Below, piece by piece: positions 30,448 to 38,584 of a stretch of DNA of 45,213 nt. Under the pieces are notes generated by a model. The model ran no database searches. It saw only the letters and a list, made by a program, of their open reading frames with translations, and was not told the origin of the DNA. The stretch comes from Lachnospiraceae bacterium UBA1683. GTDB lineage: Bacteria; Bacillota; Clostridia; Lachnospirales; Lachnospiraceae. The stretch covers positions 1-45,213 of the forward strand of contig DCKD01000018.1 in NCBI GenBank assembly GCA_002320245.1, in the 5' to 3' direction. The translations under genes and the position numbers were made by a program. The first letter of the stretch is position 1. Every line of letters starts with the position of its first letter.

Positions 30448-30471
30448 GGCACTCCTTATGGGGTGCCTTTT
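30448..30471 (+). terminator. Terminator of the zinc-ribbon pair, overlapping the repressor stop
   Basis: GGCACTCC-TTAT-GGGGTGCC (one G-T) then TTTT. It ends plus-strand transcription from 29439. The minus-strand repressor gene ends inside it at 30456. Confidence 0.8.
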
Positions 30472-31064
30472 GTGATGCCATTTATTTTTTGATATTCGCT
30501 TTTAAATTCCTTAAGCTGCTCTGTAATTTCTTGTAATATAGAAGATTCGAGATATCGATTGTTGATTGTTTGAAACACTCCGAGGTTGTCGGAAGGGTTT
30601 GGATTTATTATTAACTTTCCGCTTTTGGATATATATACTTTTTGATCGCTACGAATATGCGCTAAAAAATAAGAATATATGCTATCAAATAGTCTAAGAG
30701 AGAGATCATTTCGACTTAAGCAAAAATCGACGCAATTAATCGGACTCAACTGTGATATCGATAATTCTTTCGTTTCATCACGAAAAATTGTCATTGATTT
30801 TAAAAGTTCGATGCTATTTTCAGACAATCCGATTTCATCATATAGCTTTTGTATGTCTATTGTTTTGCATTCTGAACGTCCGATAAGGTAGTCGGTAGTT
30901 ACATTGAAATAATTTGATAAATTTATCAGTGTTTCCATGCTTGGTTCATTAATCCCTTGCTCGTAAGAAGCAATCGTGCGACTGGAAACTCCCATTTTTT
31001 GCGCAAGCGAAGCTTGCGTATCTCCTTTAGATAAACGAAGCTCTTTTAATCGTGTATTAAACAT
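30456..31064 (-). CDS. CI-like XRE-family repressor
   Basis: The 202-residue protein is the only clear minus-strand gene. Its N-terminal helix-turn-helix (RLKELRLSKGDTQASLAQKMGVSSRTIASYEQG) is followed by a C-terminal domain of about 140 residues with no obvious S24 protease motif, so it may respond to an antirepressor rather than RecA. Start 31064 (ATG) has AAAGGAGG upstream on that strand. It faces the divergent operon at 31205 across an operator region, as in a lysogeny switch. Confidence 0.88.
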   Translation of the reverse strand: MFNTRLKELRLSKGDTQASLAQKMGVSSRTIASYEQGINEPSMETLINLSNYFNVTTDYLIGRSECKTIDIQKLYDEIGLSENSIELLKSMTIFRDETKELSISQLSPINCVDFCLSRNDLSLRLFDSIYSYFLAHIRSDQKVYISKSGKLIINPNPSDNLGVFQTINNRYLESSILQEITEQLKEFKSEYQKINGITKGTP

Positions 31065-31088
31065 AGTGCATCAACCTCCTTTGTATAT

Positions 31089-31094
31089 ATTATA
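31089..31094 (-). promoter_or_regulatory. -10 box of the repressor promoter (minus strand)
   Basis: On the minus strand TATAAT lies 25 bases upstream of the repressor start. The -35 is poor, so activation or weak basal expression is likely. Confidence 0.45.
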
Positions 31095-31123
31095 TAGCAT
31101 TAAAATGAAAAAGTATATAAAAA

Positions 31124-31149
31124 ATGGTATATATGTATTGACATACCAT
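31124..31149 (+). promoter_or_regulatory. Operator-like inverted repeat
   Basis: ATGGTAT (31124) and ATACCAT (31143) are perfect inverted arms 12 bases apart. The right arm overlaps the -35 box of the rightward promoter. Further GTATATA half-sites lie at 31112 and 31154. A likely binding site for the repressor at 30456. Confidence 0.7.
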
Positions 31150-31166
31150 GAAATATATACTATACT
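31138..31166 (+). promoter_or_regulatory. Rightward promoter of the regulatory operon
   Basis: TTGACA (31138), 17 bases, TATACT (31161): close to consensus sigma-A promoter, overlapped by the operator. It would drive the row of regulators from 31205. Confidence 0.85.
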
Positions 31167-31204
31167 GACGAAGTAACATAAAAACGTCAGAAAGGAGATA
31201 TGAT

Positions 31205-31357
31205 TTGAAAAATCTAATAGCAGAGGTAGAGGATGATTTTCATTTTCAAGTGAAGATGGAAGCTATGAGACGAAAGATGACAATTAAAGAGTATATTGTT
31301 AGTCTTATCAGAAAGGATTTGGGAAAGGAGAACGAACAGGATGCAGAGCAGGGATGA
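31205..31357 (+). CDS. Small ribbon-helix-helix (Arc-like) protein
   Basis: TTG 31205 opens a 50-residue frame behind AGAAAGGAGATATG. It has the ribbon-helix-helix pattern: FHFQVKMEAMRRKMTIKEYIVSLIRKDL. It is likely a DNA-binding Arc-type regulator. It overlaps the antirepressor gene by 17 bases. Confidence 0.72.
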   Translation: MKNLIAEVEDDFHFQVKMEAMRRKMTIKEYIVSLIRKDLGKENEQDAEQG

Positions 31358-31946
31358 TTTAGTGGTAAAAGAAGTGGAGTTCATGGGGGATAACCTTATG
31401 GCGGCGAAAGACCGTGATGGAATAATATGGGCTGGTGTAAGTTACATATGCAACGGTATCGGATTAACAAAATCGCAGAAAGACTCCCAGGTAGAAAAAG
31501 TCCAGAAGGATATGTTGTTGAATAAGGGGTGCCGAAAATTTCCGGCAGGGGTATTTGATGGCAATAATGAGACGATAGCGCTGAAAATGGATTTTATTCC
31601 ATTATGGCTTGCAAAGATTACAATTACATCATCGATGAAGGAAAATAATCCAGAATTAGTTGAGAAACTTTTGGAGTATCAACTAAAAGCAAAAGATGTA
31701 CTTGCGGAAGCATTTCTTCCACAGTATAAGAACGCGGAGAAGACATACGAAACAAAAGCAACATCCATAGGAGAAATCGCTTCATTTAATAAGGAAATGG
31801 ACAGGCGCATGGAAAAGCAAGGCTCAGCACCTTGGAAAATCTGCGAAGCATTCAAAATGGTTTCCGAGCAATTCGGTATTGTCCTTCCTGCGGACTTTGT
31901 AAAAGTTCCCGAGTATGAGCAGATGTCCTTAACGATTACACAGTAA
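31341..31946 (+). CDS. Phage antirepressor with P22_AR N-terminal domain
   Basis: The 201-residue protein starts ATG 31341 (AAGGAG at 31325). It has the P22_AR_N pattern: DRDGIIWAGVSYICNGIGLTKSQ, KFPAGVFDGNNETIALKMDFIPLWLAKI. The C-terminal 65 residues (MEKQGSAPWKICEAFKMVSEQF) resemble the tail of the fragment at 31960. Antirepressors bind or displace the CI-like repressor to trigger lysis. The location next to the repressor agrees. Confidence 0.8.
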   Translation: MQSRDDLVVKEVEFMGDNLMAAKDRDGIIWAGVSYICNGIGLTKSQKDSQVEKVQKDMLLNKGCRKFPAGVFDGNNETIALKMDFIPLWLAKITITSSMKENNPELVEKLLEYQLKAKDVLAEAFLPQYKNAEKTYETKATSIGEIASFNKEMDRRMEKQGSAPWKICEAFKMVSEQFGIVLPADFVKVPEYEQMSLTITQ

Positions 31947-31959
31947 AGGACTTTGAGAA

Positions 31960-32370
31960 GGAGAAGAACTTCGCCAGTTAAAGAACGACCGGACAATCAG
32001 TCCACTCGTTGGAAAGAACGCAAGTCAGCTTTATCTTTGGACAAGACGAGGAGCAAGCAGGCACTGTAAAATTCTTGATACTGAAAAAGCGTGGGAACAG
32101 TTTGATGTTTTGGAAGAAAATTATTTTAACCGACATCATGTTGCAGAAGTTACATATCAGTACCCTGTATCTCCGGCTGCAATGGAAAGTGCGACAAATG
32201 CAGGAAGATTGTTTGAGAGAATTATGAGAAGAGAAAGTGCTGCACCGCATGATATTGCATATACGGTAAAACATTTGTTTAATCAGGTCGGGATAGACAT
32301 TCCTGACTGTGCAGTAAAGATTCCGGCATATGAGCAGATTGAACTTCCTTTGAGTTCTTTACAAAATTAG
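31960..32370 (+). pseudogene. N-terminally truncated ORF6N-type regulator
   Basis: The frame is open from just after TGA at 31957 to 32370 but has no suitable start before TTG 32110. It encodes GKNASQLYLWTRRGASRHCKILDTEK, a good match to NVGRLYLWTEKGAFLHAKSLNTDK in the intact ORF6N protein at 32968, followed by a P22_AR-like tail (AAPHDIAYTVKHLF). So the 5' end of an ORF6N-type gene was lost, probably by recombination with its neighbour. Confidence 0.65.
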
Positions 32371-32387
32371 GATTTGGAGGAGATGTT

Positions 32388-32492
32388 ATGCGGTTAGCAG
32401 CTAAAAGTGAATTGACGGGTGCGGAAAAATTCGAAAGCTGGATATGCAAAAGAAAAACAGTCATAGCACCGACCAAAGCACATGACTGTTAA
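32388..32492 (+). CDS. 34-residue frame with a flanking hairpin
   Basis: ATG 32388 behind GGAGGAG gives 34 residues, ending at 32492. It covers a perfect inverted repeat AACAGTCAT / ATGACTGTT (32456-32464 and 32482-32490). Coding is doubtful; it may be a remnant. Confidence 0.3.
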   Translation: MRLAAKSELTGAEKFESWICKRKTVIAPTKAHDC

Positions 32493-32500
32493 ACATTTTT

Positions 32501-32549
32501 GAAAGAAGTTTTTTCTATACATATTATAATACAGAATGGAACTTCTTTC
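32501..32549 (+). promoter_or_regulatory. Inverted repeat around a -10-like TATAAT
   Basis: GAAAGAAGTT (32501) and AACTTCTTTC (32540) form 10-bp perfect arms around ATTATAAT (TATAAT 32525-32530). The -35 is weak. It could be an operator or a hairpin controlling the genes from 32577. Confidence 0.5.
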
Positions 32550-32576
32550 AAGAAAATTTTGAAAGGAGATTTTATT

Positions 32577-32708
32577 ATGAAGGATATTTATAAGGAAATG
32601 ATTATGGAGTGCATAGATGCAATATGCAGTGAAAGAATACTACACCGGATTTACATAATCGTTACTACAATAAATGAGGATTCAGTTCGGAGAGGTGGTG
32701 TTGCGTAA
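32577..32708 (+). CDS. 43-residue helical protein
   Basis: ATG 32577 follows TTTTGAAAGGAG. The protein is a short amphipathic helix pair (MKDIYKEMIMECIDAICSE) of a kind often found near phage regulators. It is coupled (TAATG) to the next gene. Confidence 0.55.
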   Translation: MKDIYKEMIMECIDAICSERILHRIYIIVTTINEDSVRRGGVA

Positions 32709-32935
32709 TGAAGAGAGCAGAGATTGAAATTCGTTGTAAGGCAAAAGAGGTTATGGATACCACAATCAGCAGTATTGAAGTAGCGGAGATGGTTGGGAAA
32801 GAACATAAGGAGTTGCTTCGTGATATACGAAGGTATTGTGAACAACTAGGAGAGAGCAAGATTGCGCTCACCGATTTCTTTGCAGAATCTACATATCGCA
32901 CATCCCAGAATAAGGAAAGGTTGCTAGGGCTCTAA
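32708..32935 (+). CDS. Truncated Rha-family regulator
   Basis: The 75-residue frame has the Rha N-terminus: SSIEVAEMVGKEHKELLRDIRRYCEQLG then ALTDFFAESTYRTSQNKE, after which a stop comes early; family members usually run at least 60 residues further. It is therefore probably a truncated copy of a Rha regulator. Rha proteins interfere with lysogeny control in some phages. Confidence 0.7.
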   Translation: MKRAEIEIRCKAKEVMDTTISSIEVAEMVGKEHKELLRDIRRYCEQLGESKIALTDFFAESTYRTSQNKERLLGL

Positions 32936-32967
32936 GGAAGTTGAATCAATTTTGAAGGAGGAAGACG

Positions 32968-33696
32968 ATGCAGGAATTAACAGTAACAGAGTATAAGGAT
33001 ATTCGCGTGCTCACGACACAGCAGATTGCGGATGCGTATGGAACTACAGATAAGGTAATTTCAAATAATTTTAATAACAACAAGGATAGGTACACAGAGG
33101 GTAAGCACTATGTTTTGCTCACCGGAGAAGAACTGAAAGCCTTTAAGGGCAATTCATCAAATTTAGGAATTGCTCAAAATGTTGGGAGATTGTACCTCTG
33201 GACAGAAAAAGGCGCGTTCCTGCACGCAAAGTCATTGAACACTGACAAGGCGTGGGAAGTATATGACAGATTGGTAGATAATTACTTTAAAAAGAAAGAA
33301 GATTTGTTAGATGGCATTTCTCCGGAACTGAAAGCGGTACTGGTGGTTGACAAAAGAGTAACTGCTGTTGAACAAAAGGTTGGTCATTTAGAGAACACTA
33401 TGAATATTGATTATGCACAGCAGAAACAGATAAAAGAGTTTGTAAGCGAAGTCGTTGTAAATGCACTTGGTGGAAGAAAATCAAATGCGTATCATTACGT
33501 TGATGAAAACGGTGTAAAACTTAGACCGAGAGTTTATTCTCGAATTTGGCATGACTTCTACGATTATTTCAACATAAATGCCTATGCGAATCTTCCGAGA
33601 GTGAAATTTGGTGAAGCGTTGCAGTACATAAATGCATGGCAACCGCCCACAAATATGCAATTGGAAATTGGCAGGATTAATCGGGAGGTAGCGTAG
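32968..33696 (+). CDS. ORF6N/ORF6C-domain regulator
   Basis: The 242-residue protein starts ATG 32968 behind TGAAGGAGG. The N-terminal ORF6N domain (about 10-115) has VLTTQQIADAYGTTDKVISNNF and GRLYLWTEKGAFLHAKSLNTDKAWEVYD, a coiled linker follows, and the C-terminal domain (about 155-240: IKEFVSEVVVNALGG, YSRIWHDFYDYFNI) resembles ORF6C. These proteins are DNA-binding antirepressor or regulators. It ends the island; the tape measure leader follows. Confidence 0.82.
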   Translation: MQELTVTEYKDIRVLTTQQIADAYGTTDKVISNNFNNNKDRYTEGKHYVLLTGEELKAFKGNSSNLGIAQNVGRLYLWTEKGAFLHAKSLNTDKAWEVYDRLVDNYFKKKEDLLDGISPELKAVLVVDKRVTAVEQKVGHLENTMNIDYAQQKQIKEFVSEVVVNALGGRKSNAYHYVDENGVKLRPRVYSRIWHDFYDYFNINAYANLPRVKFGEALQYINAWQPPTNMQLEIGRINREVA

Positions 33697-33773
33697 ATAT
33701 GGGGAAAGATGTTTTTCAGGAAAAATAATGTAACGTGCTAGAAAAAAAGAAAAACAGTAGATAAGAGTAATCG

Positions 33774-33876
33774 GAACATCTATCAGAAATGGTAGGTGTT
33801 CTTTTTGTATGCAAAATTATAGTACCGGCTGCCGATAGAGACAGTCGCTAACCGGGGACAGATAACGGAAGAGAGG
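33774..33876 (+). promoter_or_regulatory. Two-part structured leader before the tape measure gene
   Basis: First hairpin: GAACATCTA / TAGGTGTTC (33774-33801), then TTTTT. Second: TACC, GGCTG-CCGATAGAGA-CAGTC, GCTAACCGG, with a short CCG / CGG pairing, then GGAAGAGAGGTG as ribosome site. The order of elements matches the leader at 28020, including TACC(GG) and GCTRACCGG blocks. Nothing else is coded in 33697-33884. Confidence 0.6.
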
Positions 33877-33884
33877 TGACCAGA

Positions 33885-36800
33885 GTGGGAGCGGAGACTG
33901 ATAGACTGGAAATAGCGGTCGAAACGGAAGCAAGCAGGGCGAATCAACAACTTGACATGATGATAGAAAAACTGAATAAAGTCAACAAATCATTAAGTGG
34001 GATTGACCTCAATAAATTACGTGGCGTTTCAGATAGTGTAGAATCTACTGGAAAATCCGCACAAGATTCAGCAAATAAAGCAAAGTATTTTTCCAGTGCG
34101 ATGTCTACTTTGGCAATACACACAGGTTCATCAAACTCACAACTGAAGAAGTTCACTTCAACGCTTGGGAGTTACGTTGCAAAGACAACACTTGCAACAA
34201 AGAAAAGTAAAGGTCTTTCACAGACAATTGGTTCGTTCTATGCTTCATTCTTTCCAGTAATTCGTGGCGTGAAAGCACTTGGAAAATCTATCGAATCGTC
34301 AATGGATTATATTGAGACATTCAACTATTTCAATGTCACGATGGACAAGATTGGGAAGGAGTTTTCTAATCAGTACAAAAGATACGGTTATGATAGTGCA
34401 AGTGAATATTCAGATTCATTTTCTTCTCGGTTGAATGATTTAACTGAGAAGATGACGGGCTACAAAATAGGTGACAATGGTATGTTGTCCATTACTGGTG
34501 ACAAGAGTCTTGGTTTAGACCCAAACCAGATTATGAATTATCAGGCAAGCATTGCGGCAGTCACAAACTCTGTTGGTCTTTGTGGAGAGACAAGCGTAAA
34601 TACATCAAAAGCATTGTCAATGCTGGCAGCAGATATGTCATCTTTTAAAAATGTAGATTTGCAGACAGTTATGACAAATATGCAATCGGGTCTAATTGGA
34701 CAGTCAAGGGCACTGTATAAATACGGTATTGATATTACTAATGCTACATTACAGACGTATGCGTACAAGTATGGTTTATCCACCGCGGTTTCAGAAATGA
34801 CGCAGGCGGACAAAATGCAGTTGAGGTTATTGGCAATCCTCGACCAGTCAAAGATTGCATGGGGAGACCTTGCAAACACAGTTGGCTCAGTGTCGAACCA
34901 GTACCGTATTTTAAAACAGCAGATACAAAATGTAGCCAGAGCAATAGGATTTATATTTATACCGATAGTTCAGGCAATTCTACCAGTTGTAAATGGCGTT
35001 ATGATTGCCATGAACAGATTATTTGGATTCATTGGTCCTCTGATTTACGGAACTGAACGCTGGAAAAAAATTATGGACGGAATCAGTTCTGGGTACAGCG
35101 GTTTAGATACTGGCGACATTGCGGACGATACTGTAGATATGGCAAACAATTCCGGCGATGTTGCTGACAATCTTGGAAAAGCCAAGAAGAATGCGAAAGA
35201 CCTGAAAAATGCCATGCTCGGAATTGACGAGTTGAACGTGATTCAGCCGGAAGATAATTCAGATTCAGCAAGTGGGTCTAGTGGAACAGGAGTCGGTACT
35301 GGCGGTATTGACTTGTCAAATGAGATTGCGGCGGCACTCGCTGATTATGAAGCTGTCTGGAATAAGGCATTTGAGAACTCTGTGAATAAGGCGCAGCAGT
35401 ATGCCGATAAAATCACAAAAGTATTCAGTAATATGTGGTCTTTGCTTAAGTCTGGAGATTATGAGGGACTTGGGGAATATATAGCTGGCGGAGTTGATTA
35501 TGTATTTGAGAAAATCAACTCTGTTTTTAATTGGCAGAAAATGGGTTCGGGAATCACTGCATTTGTGGATGGATATACAAGAACCATTAACAGCCTTGTT
35601 ACAAATATACACTGGAGAGATATCGGAAATACGATTGGTGACGGTATTAATGTCATTACAAACACAATGTACCTGTATCTCACTGGAATCGATTGGGTAA
35701 ATCTTGGCTTGGCTTTTGCAAATGGTGTCAATGGAATAATTGATAGCGTTGATTGGCAGATGTTGGGACAGACAATCGGTGCGTGGTTTATGAAGATACC
35801 GAAAATCGTGTATGGATTCGTTACGAATCTTAACTGGGATGAAGTAGGAGTAGCAATTGGAAATTCCATAAATGGATTTTTTATGGAGTTTGATGGAAAG
35901 ACGATTGCCGGAGGAATCAACGGTCTTGTAAACGGAATTTTAACCACGCTGAAAGAAACTATTAAAACAGTGGATTGGGGCGATGTAGCAAAAGCAGTCG
36001 GCGATGTGCTTGGTAATCTTGAATGGGGAACATTGGCTAAGGTAGGGCTCGCGATTGGGGCTATGAAAATAGTTAGTGTGTTTGGTGGTTTGTTGACGGA
36101 TGGACTTGCAAAAGGATTATCCGATTTTATAGGTAATGGGGTAGAAAAATATATTGCGATTTTCGGCGGAAAAATAGGAGAAATGTTCAAACTTGTTGCC
36201 AGTGATGGATCTGTGACAACTGGAATTAGTGCGTTTGCAACCAATATGTCAAATGCATTAACATCTACTTTTGGAGGACTATCAACTGGTGGATTAGTTG
36301 CTATTGGTGCTGGCTTGGCTACCTTGGTTACTGGTCTTGCTGCTGTGTTCGCAACAAATGAAGAGGTCAGACAAAGTTTTTCCGATGCAGTATCGTCTAT
36401 AACGGATAATTTTCAACCCGCCATTGAATTTGTTTCAAAAACAATTATTCCAGATTTGGAAAATGCGTGGCAAGGATTTATTGACATAATGAAACCATTT
36501 GGCGATTTTTTGAATACGGTATTCACGGATGTATGGCAAAAGATGATAAATCCGGCACTCAAGTATTTGGGTGAGACAGTTCTCCCTAATGTAATATCAA
36601 CATTCCAAAATTTATGGAAAAATGTACTTGTTCCGCTTGGAGAATTAATTGGTAGCATATTGACTCCAATTATCGAAATTATTTCATCGGTGTTAAAAAC
36701 TCTCTGGAAAAATATTGTTTTGCCACTTGCTGATGTTATTGGCGGTGTTTTGTCTCATGCATTTAATGGCATAGTAAGCATATTAAATTCAACGGTAATA

Positions 36801-38180
36801 CCAGTAATTAAAACGGTTATAAGCGTATTTAAGTTTTTATGGAATAAAGTTCTTTCGCCGATTGTCAGCTTCTTAAAATCTACATTCGGTCCAGTATTTA
36901 AGGATATATTTGGTGTGGTAAAGGGATTGATTAATGGATTAGGTGATGCATTCGAGTGGGTAATAGATAAAATAAATTCAGCACTTGATGTTTTAAAAAC
37001 AGCCGTAAATGGAATTATTGGGGCGATAAATTGGGTTACTAATGCACTTGGACTTGGTGATGTCTTAGAGCCGTGGTCTGGAATTAAACTTGCCGGAGGT
37101 ACTGACGGATTAAAAAGTGATACGCTCGCAGTTGTCAATGACCAGAAGGGCGCCACTTATAAAGAACTTGTCATGTTCCCAAATGGAAAATCTTTTATTC
37201 CAGAAGGACGTAATGTCATGTTGCCGCTTCCCAAAGGAACGAAGGTCATGCCTGCCGGGCAGACGAAAGATTTTATGAAAGGATTCCCGCATTTCAAGGG
37301 TGGAATTGGAGATTTCTTCGGAGGATTATGGGAAAGCGCAAAGAATATTGCTGGAAGTATTTGGGATTATGCAACGCATCCAGATAAGATACTGCAAATT
37401 GCCATTAACAAATTTGTGGATATTTCGTCCATGCTTGAGCCGTGGTCTACGATTGCGGGTGGAGTAGTAAAAAAGGTGTTTGGTAGTGCTGTGAAATTCA
37501 TAAAAAAAATGTTTGATAAAGCAATACCGGAAGTTGACTATGTAGCTTCAGCTGGCGTTGAACAGTGGAGAAAACTTGCGGAGAAAGCATTGCGGATGAC
37601 GAACCAATTTTCGGAATCAAATTTGACAAGGTTGTTATATCAGATGCAGACAGAATCAGGTGGAAATCCGAGAGCAATCAATAACTGGGATATTAATGCA
37701 AAGAACGGTACACCATCGAAAGGTCTGATGCAGGTTATCGACCCGACATTTAAAACATGGGCAATGCCGCCATATGATAAAGATATTTACGACCCGCTTA
37801 GCAATATGCTTGCATCTATTAGATATGCGGTGGCTACATATGGAAGTTTGGCAAAAGCATATTCCGGTCATGGTTATGCAGACGGAGGATTTCCAAAAGT
37901 AGGGGAATATTTTTATGCGCGGGAAAATGGACCGGAATTAGTTGGACGTGTGGGCTCAAGAAATGCGGTTATGAACAACGACCAAATTGTGAGTTCTGTA
38001 AGTAGTGGCATCGCAAGGGCAATGGAAGGTCAGAACGCAGAGACGAATGCGTTATTGCGTCAGATTATCGATTATCAGGAGAAGCTTTTGAGAAAAGATA
38101 ATTCCGTAAATATCGATGGTAAGAAAGCTGATAAGCAACTTTCGAAAGCTCGAAGTAATGCTGGATATTGTTTTACCTAA
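33885..38180 (+). CDS. Tape measure protein with lytic transglycosylase domain
   Basis: At 1431 residues this is the longest protein; its length sets tail length. I prefer GTG 33885 (AGAGAGG at 33870; GTG 33876 is part of that site). The N-terminus is a coiled region, the middle has repeated hydrophobic and Trp-rich blocks (DWxxxGxxIxxxxNG-type units around 550-720) and membrane-like helices. Near residue 1256 is QMQTESGGNPRAINNWD, a lysozyme-like (SLT) transglycosylase motif with catalytic Glu, followed by GLMQVIDPTFKTWA. It would cut the host wall locally during injection. Confidence 0.9.
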   Translation: MGAETDRLEIAVETEASRANQQLDMMIEKLNKVNKSLSGIDLNKLRGVSDSVESTGKSAQDSANKAKYFSSAMSTLAIHTGSSNSQLKKFTSTLGSYVAKTTLATKKSKGLSQTIGSFYASFFPVIRGVKALGKSIESSMDYIETFNYFNVTMDKIGKEFSNQYKRYGYDSASEYSDSFSSRLNDLTEKMTGYKIGDNGMLSITGDKSLGLDPNQIMNYQASIAAVTNSVGLCGETSVNTSKALSMLAADMSSFKNVDLQTVMTNMQSGLIGQSRALYKYGIDITNATLQTYAYKYGLSTAVSEMTQADKMQLRLLAILDQSKIAWGDLANTVGSVSNQYRILKQQIQNVARAIGFIFIPIVQAILPVVNGVMIAMNRLFGFIGPLIYGTERWKKIMDGISSGYSGLDTGDIADDTVDMANNSGDVADNLGKAKKNAKDLKNAMLGIDELNVIQPEDNSDSASGSSGTGVGTGGIDLSNEIAAALADYEAVWNKAFENSVNKAQQYADKITKVFSNMWSLLKSGDYEGLGEYIAGGVDYVFEKINSVFNWQKMGSGITAFVDGYTRTINSLVTNIHWRDIGNTIGDGINVITNTMYLYLTGIDWVNLGLAFANGVNGIIDSVDWQMLGQTIGAWFMKIPKIVYGFVTNLNWDEVGVAIGNSINGFFMEFDGKTIAGGINGLVNGILTTLKETIKTVDWGDVAKAVGDVLGNLEWGTLAKVGLAIGAMKIVSVFGGLLTDGLAKGLSDFIGNGVEKYIAIFGGKIGEMFKLVASDGSVTTGISAFATNMSNALTSTFGGLSTGGLVAIGAGLATLVTGLAAVFATNEEVRQSFSDAVSSITDNFQPAIEFVSKTIIPDLENAWQGFIDIMKPFGDFLNTVFTDVWQKMINPALKYLGETVLPNVISTFQNLWKNVLVPLGELIGSILTPIIEIISSVLKTLWKNIVLPLADVIGGVLSHAFNGIVSILNSTVIPVIKTVISVFKFLWNKVLSPIVSFLKSTFGPVFKDIFGVVKGLINGLGDAFEWVIDKINSALDVLKTAVNGIIGAINWVTNALGLGDVLEPWSGIKLAGGTDGLKSDTLAVVNDQKGATYKELVMFPNGKSFIPEGRNVMLPLPKGTKVMPAGQTKDFMKGFPHFKGGIGDFFGGLWESAKNIAGSIWDYATHPDKILQIAINKFVDISSMLEPWSTIAGGVVKKVFGSAVKFIKKMFDKAIPEVDYVASAGVEQWRKLAEKALRMTNQFSESNLTRLLYQMQTESGGNPRAINNWDINAKNGTPSKGLMQVIDPTFKTWAMPPYDKDIYDPLSNMLASIRYAVATYGSLAKAYSGHGYADGGFPKVGEYFYARENGPELVGRVGSRNAVMNNDQIVSSVSSGIARAMEGQNAETNALLRQIIDYQEKLLRKDNSVNIDGKKADKQLSKARSNAGYCFT

Positions 38181-38195
38181 AAGGGGGTGTTTAAA

Positions 38196-38582
38196 GTGAG
38201 TAATTCATGCAACTTTATAAGGGTGAATGGAAAGCCATTTCCGGCACCGAAGCGGTATCCGAACATGGTAGTCACTACGGCTGTGAATGCTGCTAGAAAT
38301 GCAAATAACAAGGTTGTCGGTCAGAAGATTGGCAGGGACAACTACAAAACAGATAACTTGGAGTGGCCGTACTTAGATGCGGCTACTTGGTCATCTATGC
38401 TGCAGGAATTTGATAGAAATTTCTTTTCGACCGTGCAGTTTTGGGATATGGTTAATAACCAGTGGCGAACGCTTACGATGTATCCTGGAGATAGAACCGC
38501 GGATGTATTTAAGATAGATTCACAGGGAAGACCGACTGCGTATCTCAATTGTAAGATTAATATTATTGATTCGGGGTGGTAA
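38196..38582 (+). CDS. Small tail-tip protein
   Basis: The 128-residue protein starts GTG 38196 behind AAGGGGGTG; GTG 38187 is also in frame but inside that site. It is beta-rich and begins SNSCNFIRVNGKPFPAPKRY. The position after the tape measure suggests a distal tail or hub component. No family was recognised. Confidence 0.65.
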   Translation: MSNSCNFIRVNGKPFPAPKRYPNMVVTTAVNAARNANNKVVGQKIGRDNYKTDNLEWPYLDAATWSSMLQEFDRNFFSTVQFWDMVNNQWRTLTMYPGDRTADVFKIDSQGRPTAYLNCKINIIDSGW

Positions 38583-38584
38583 TA

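Noticed and set aside
30679..30891. Plus-strand frame opposite the repressor
   Set aside because: It is a shadow of the minus-strand XRE gene, whose motif and ribosome site are clear.
35498..36244. 248-codon minus-strand frame inside the tape measure gene
   Set aside because: It lies wholly opposite the tape measure, is low-complexity (Pro, Ser, Ile-rich), and has no ribosome site or neighbours on that strand.
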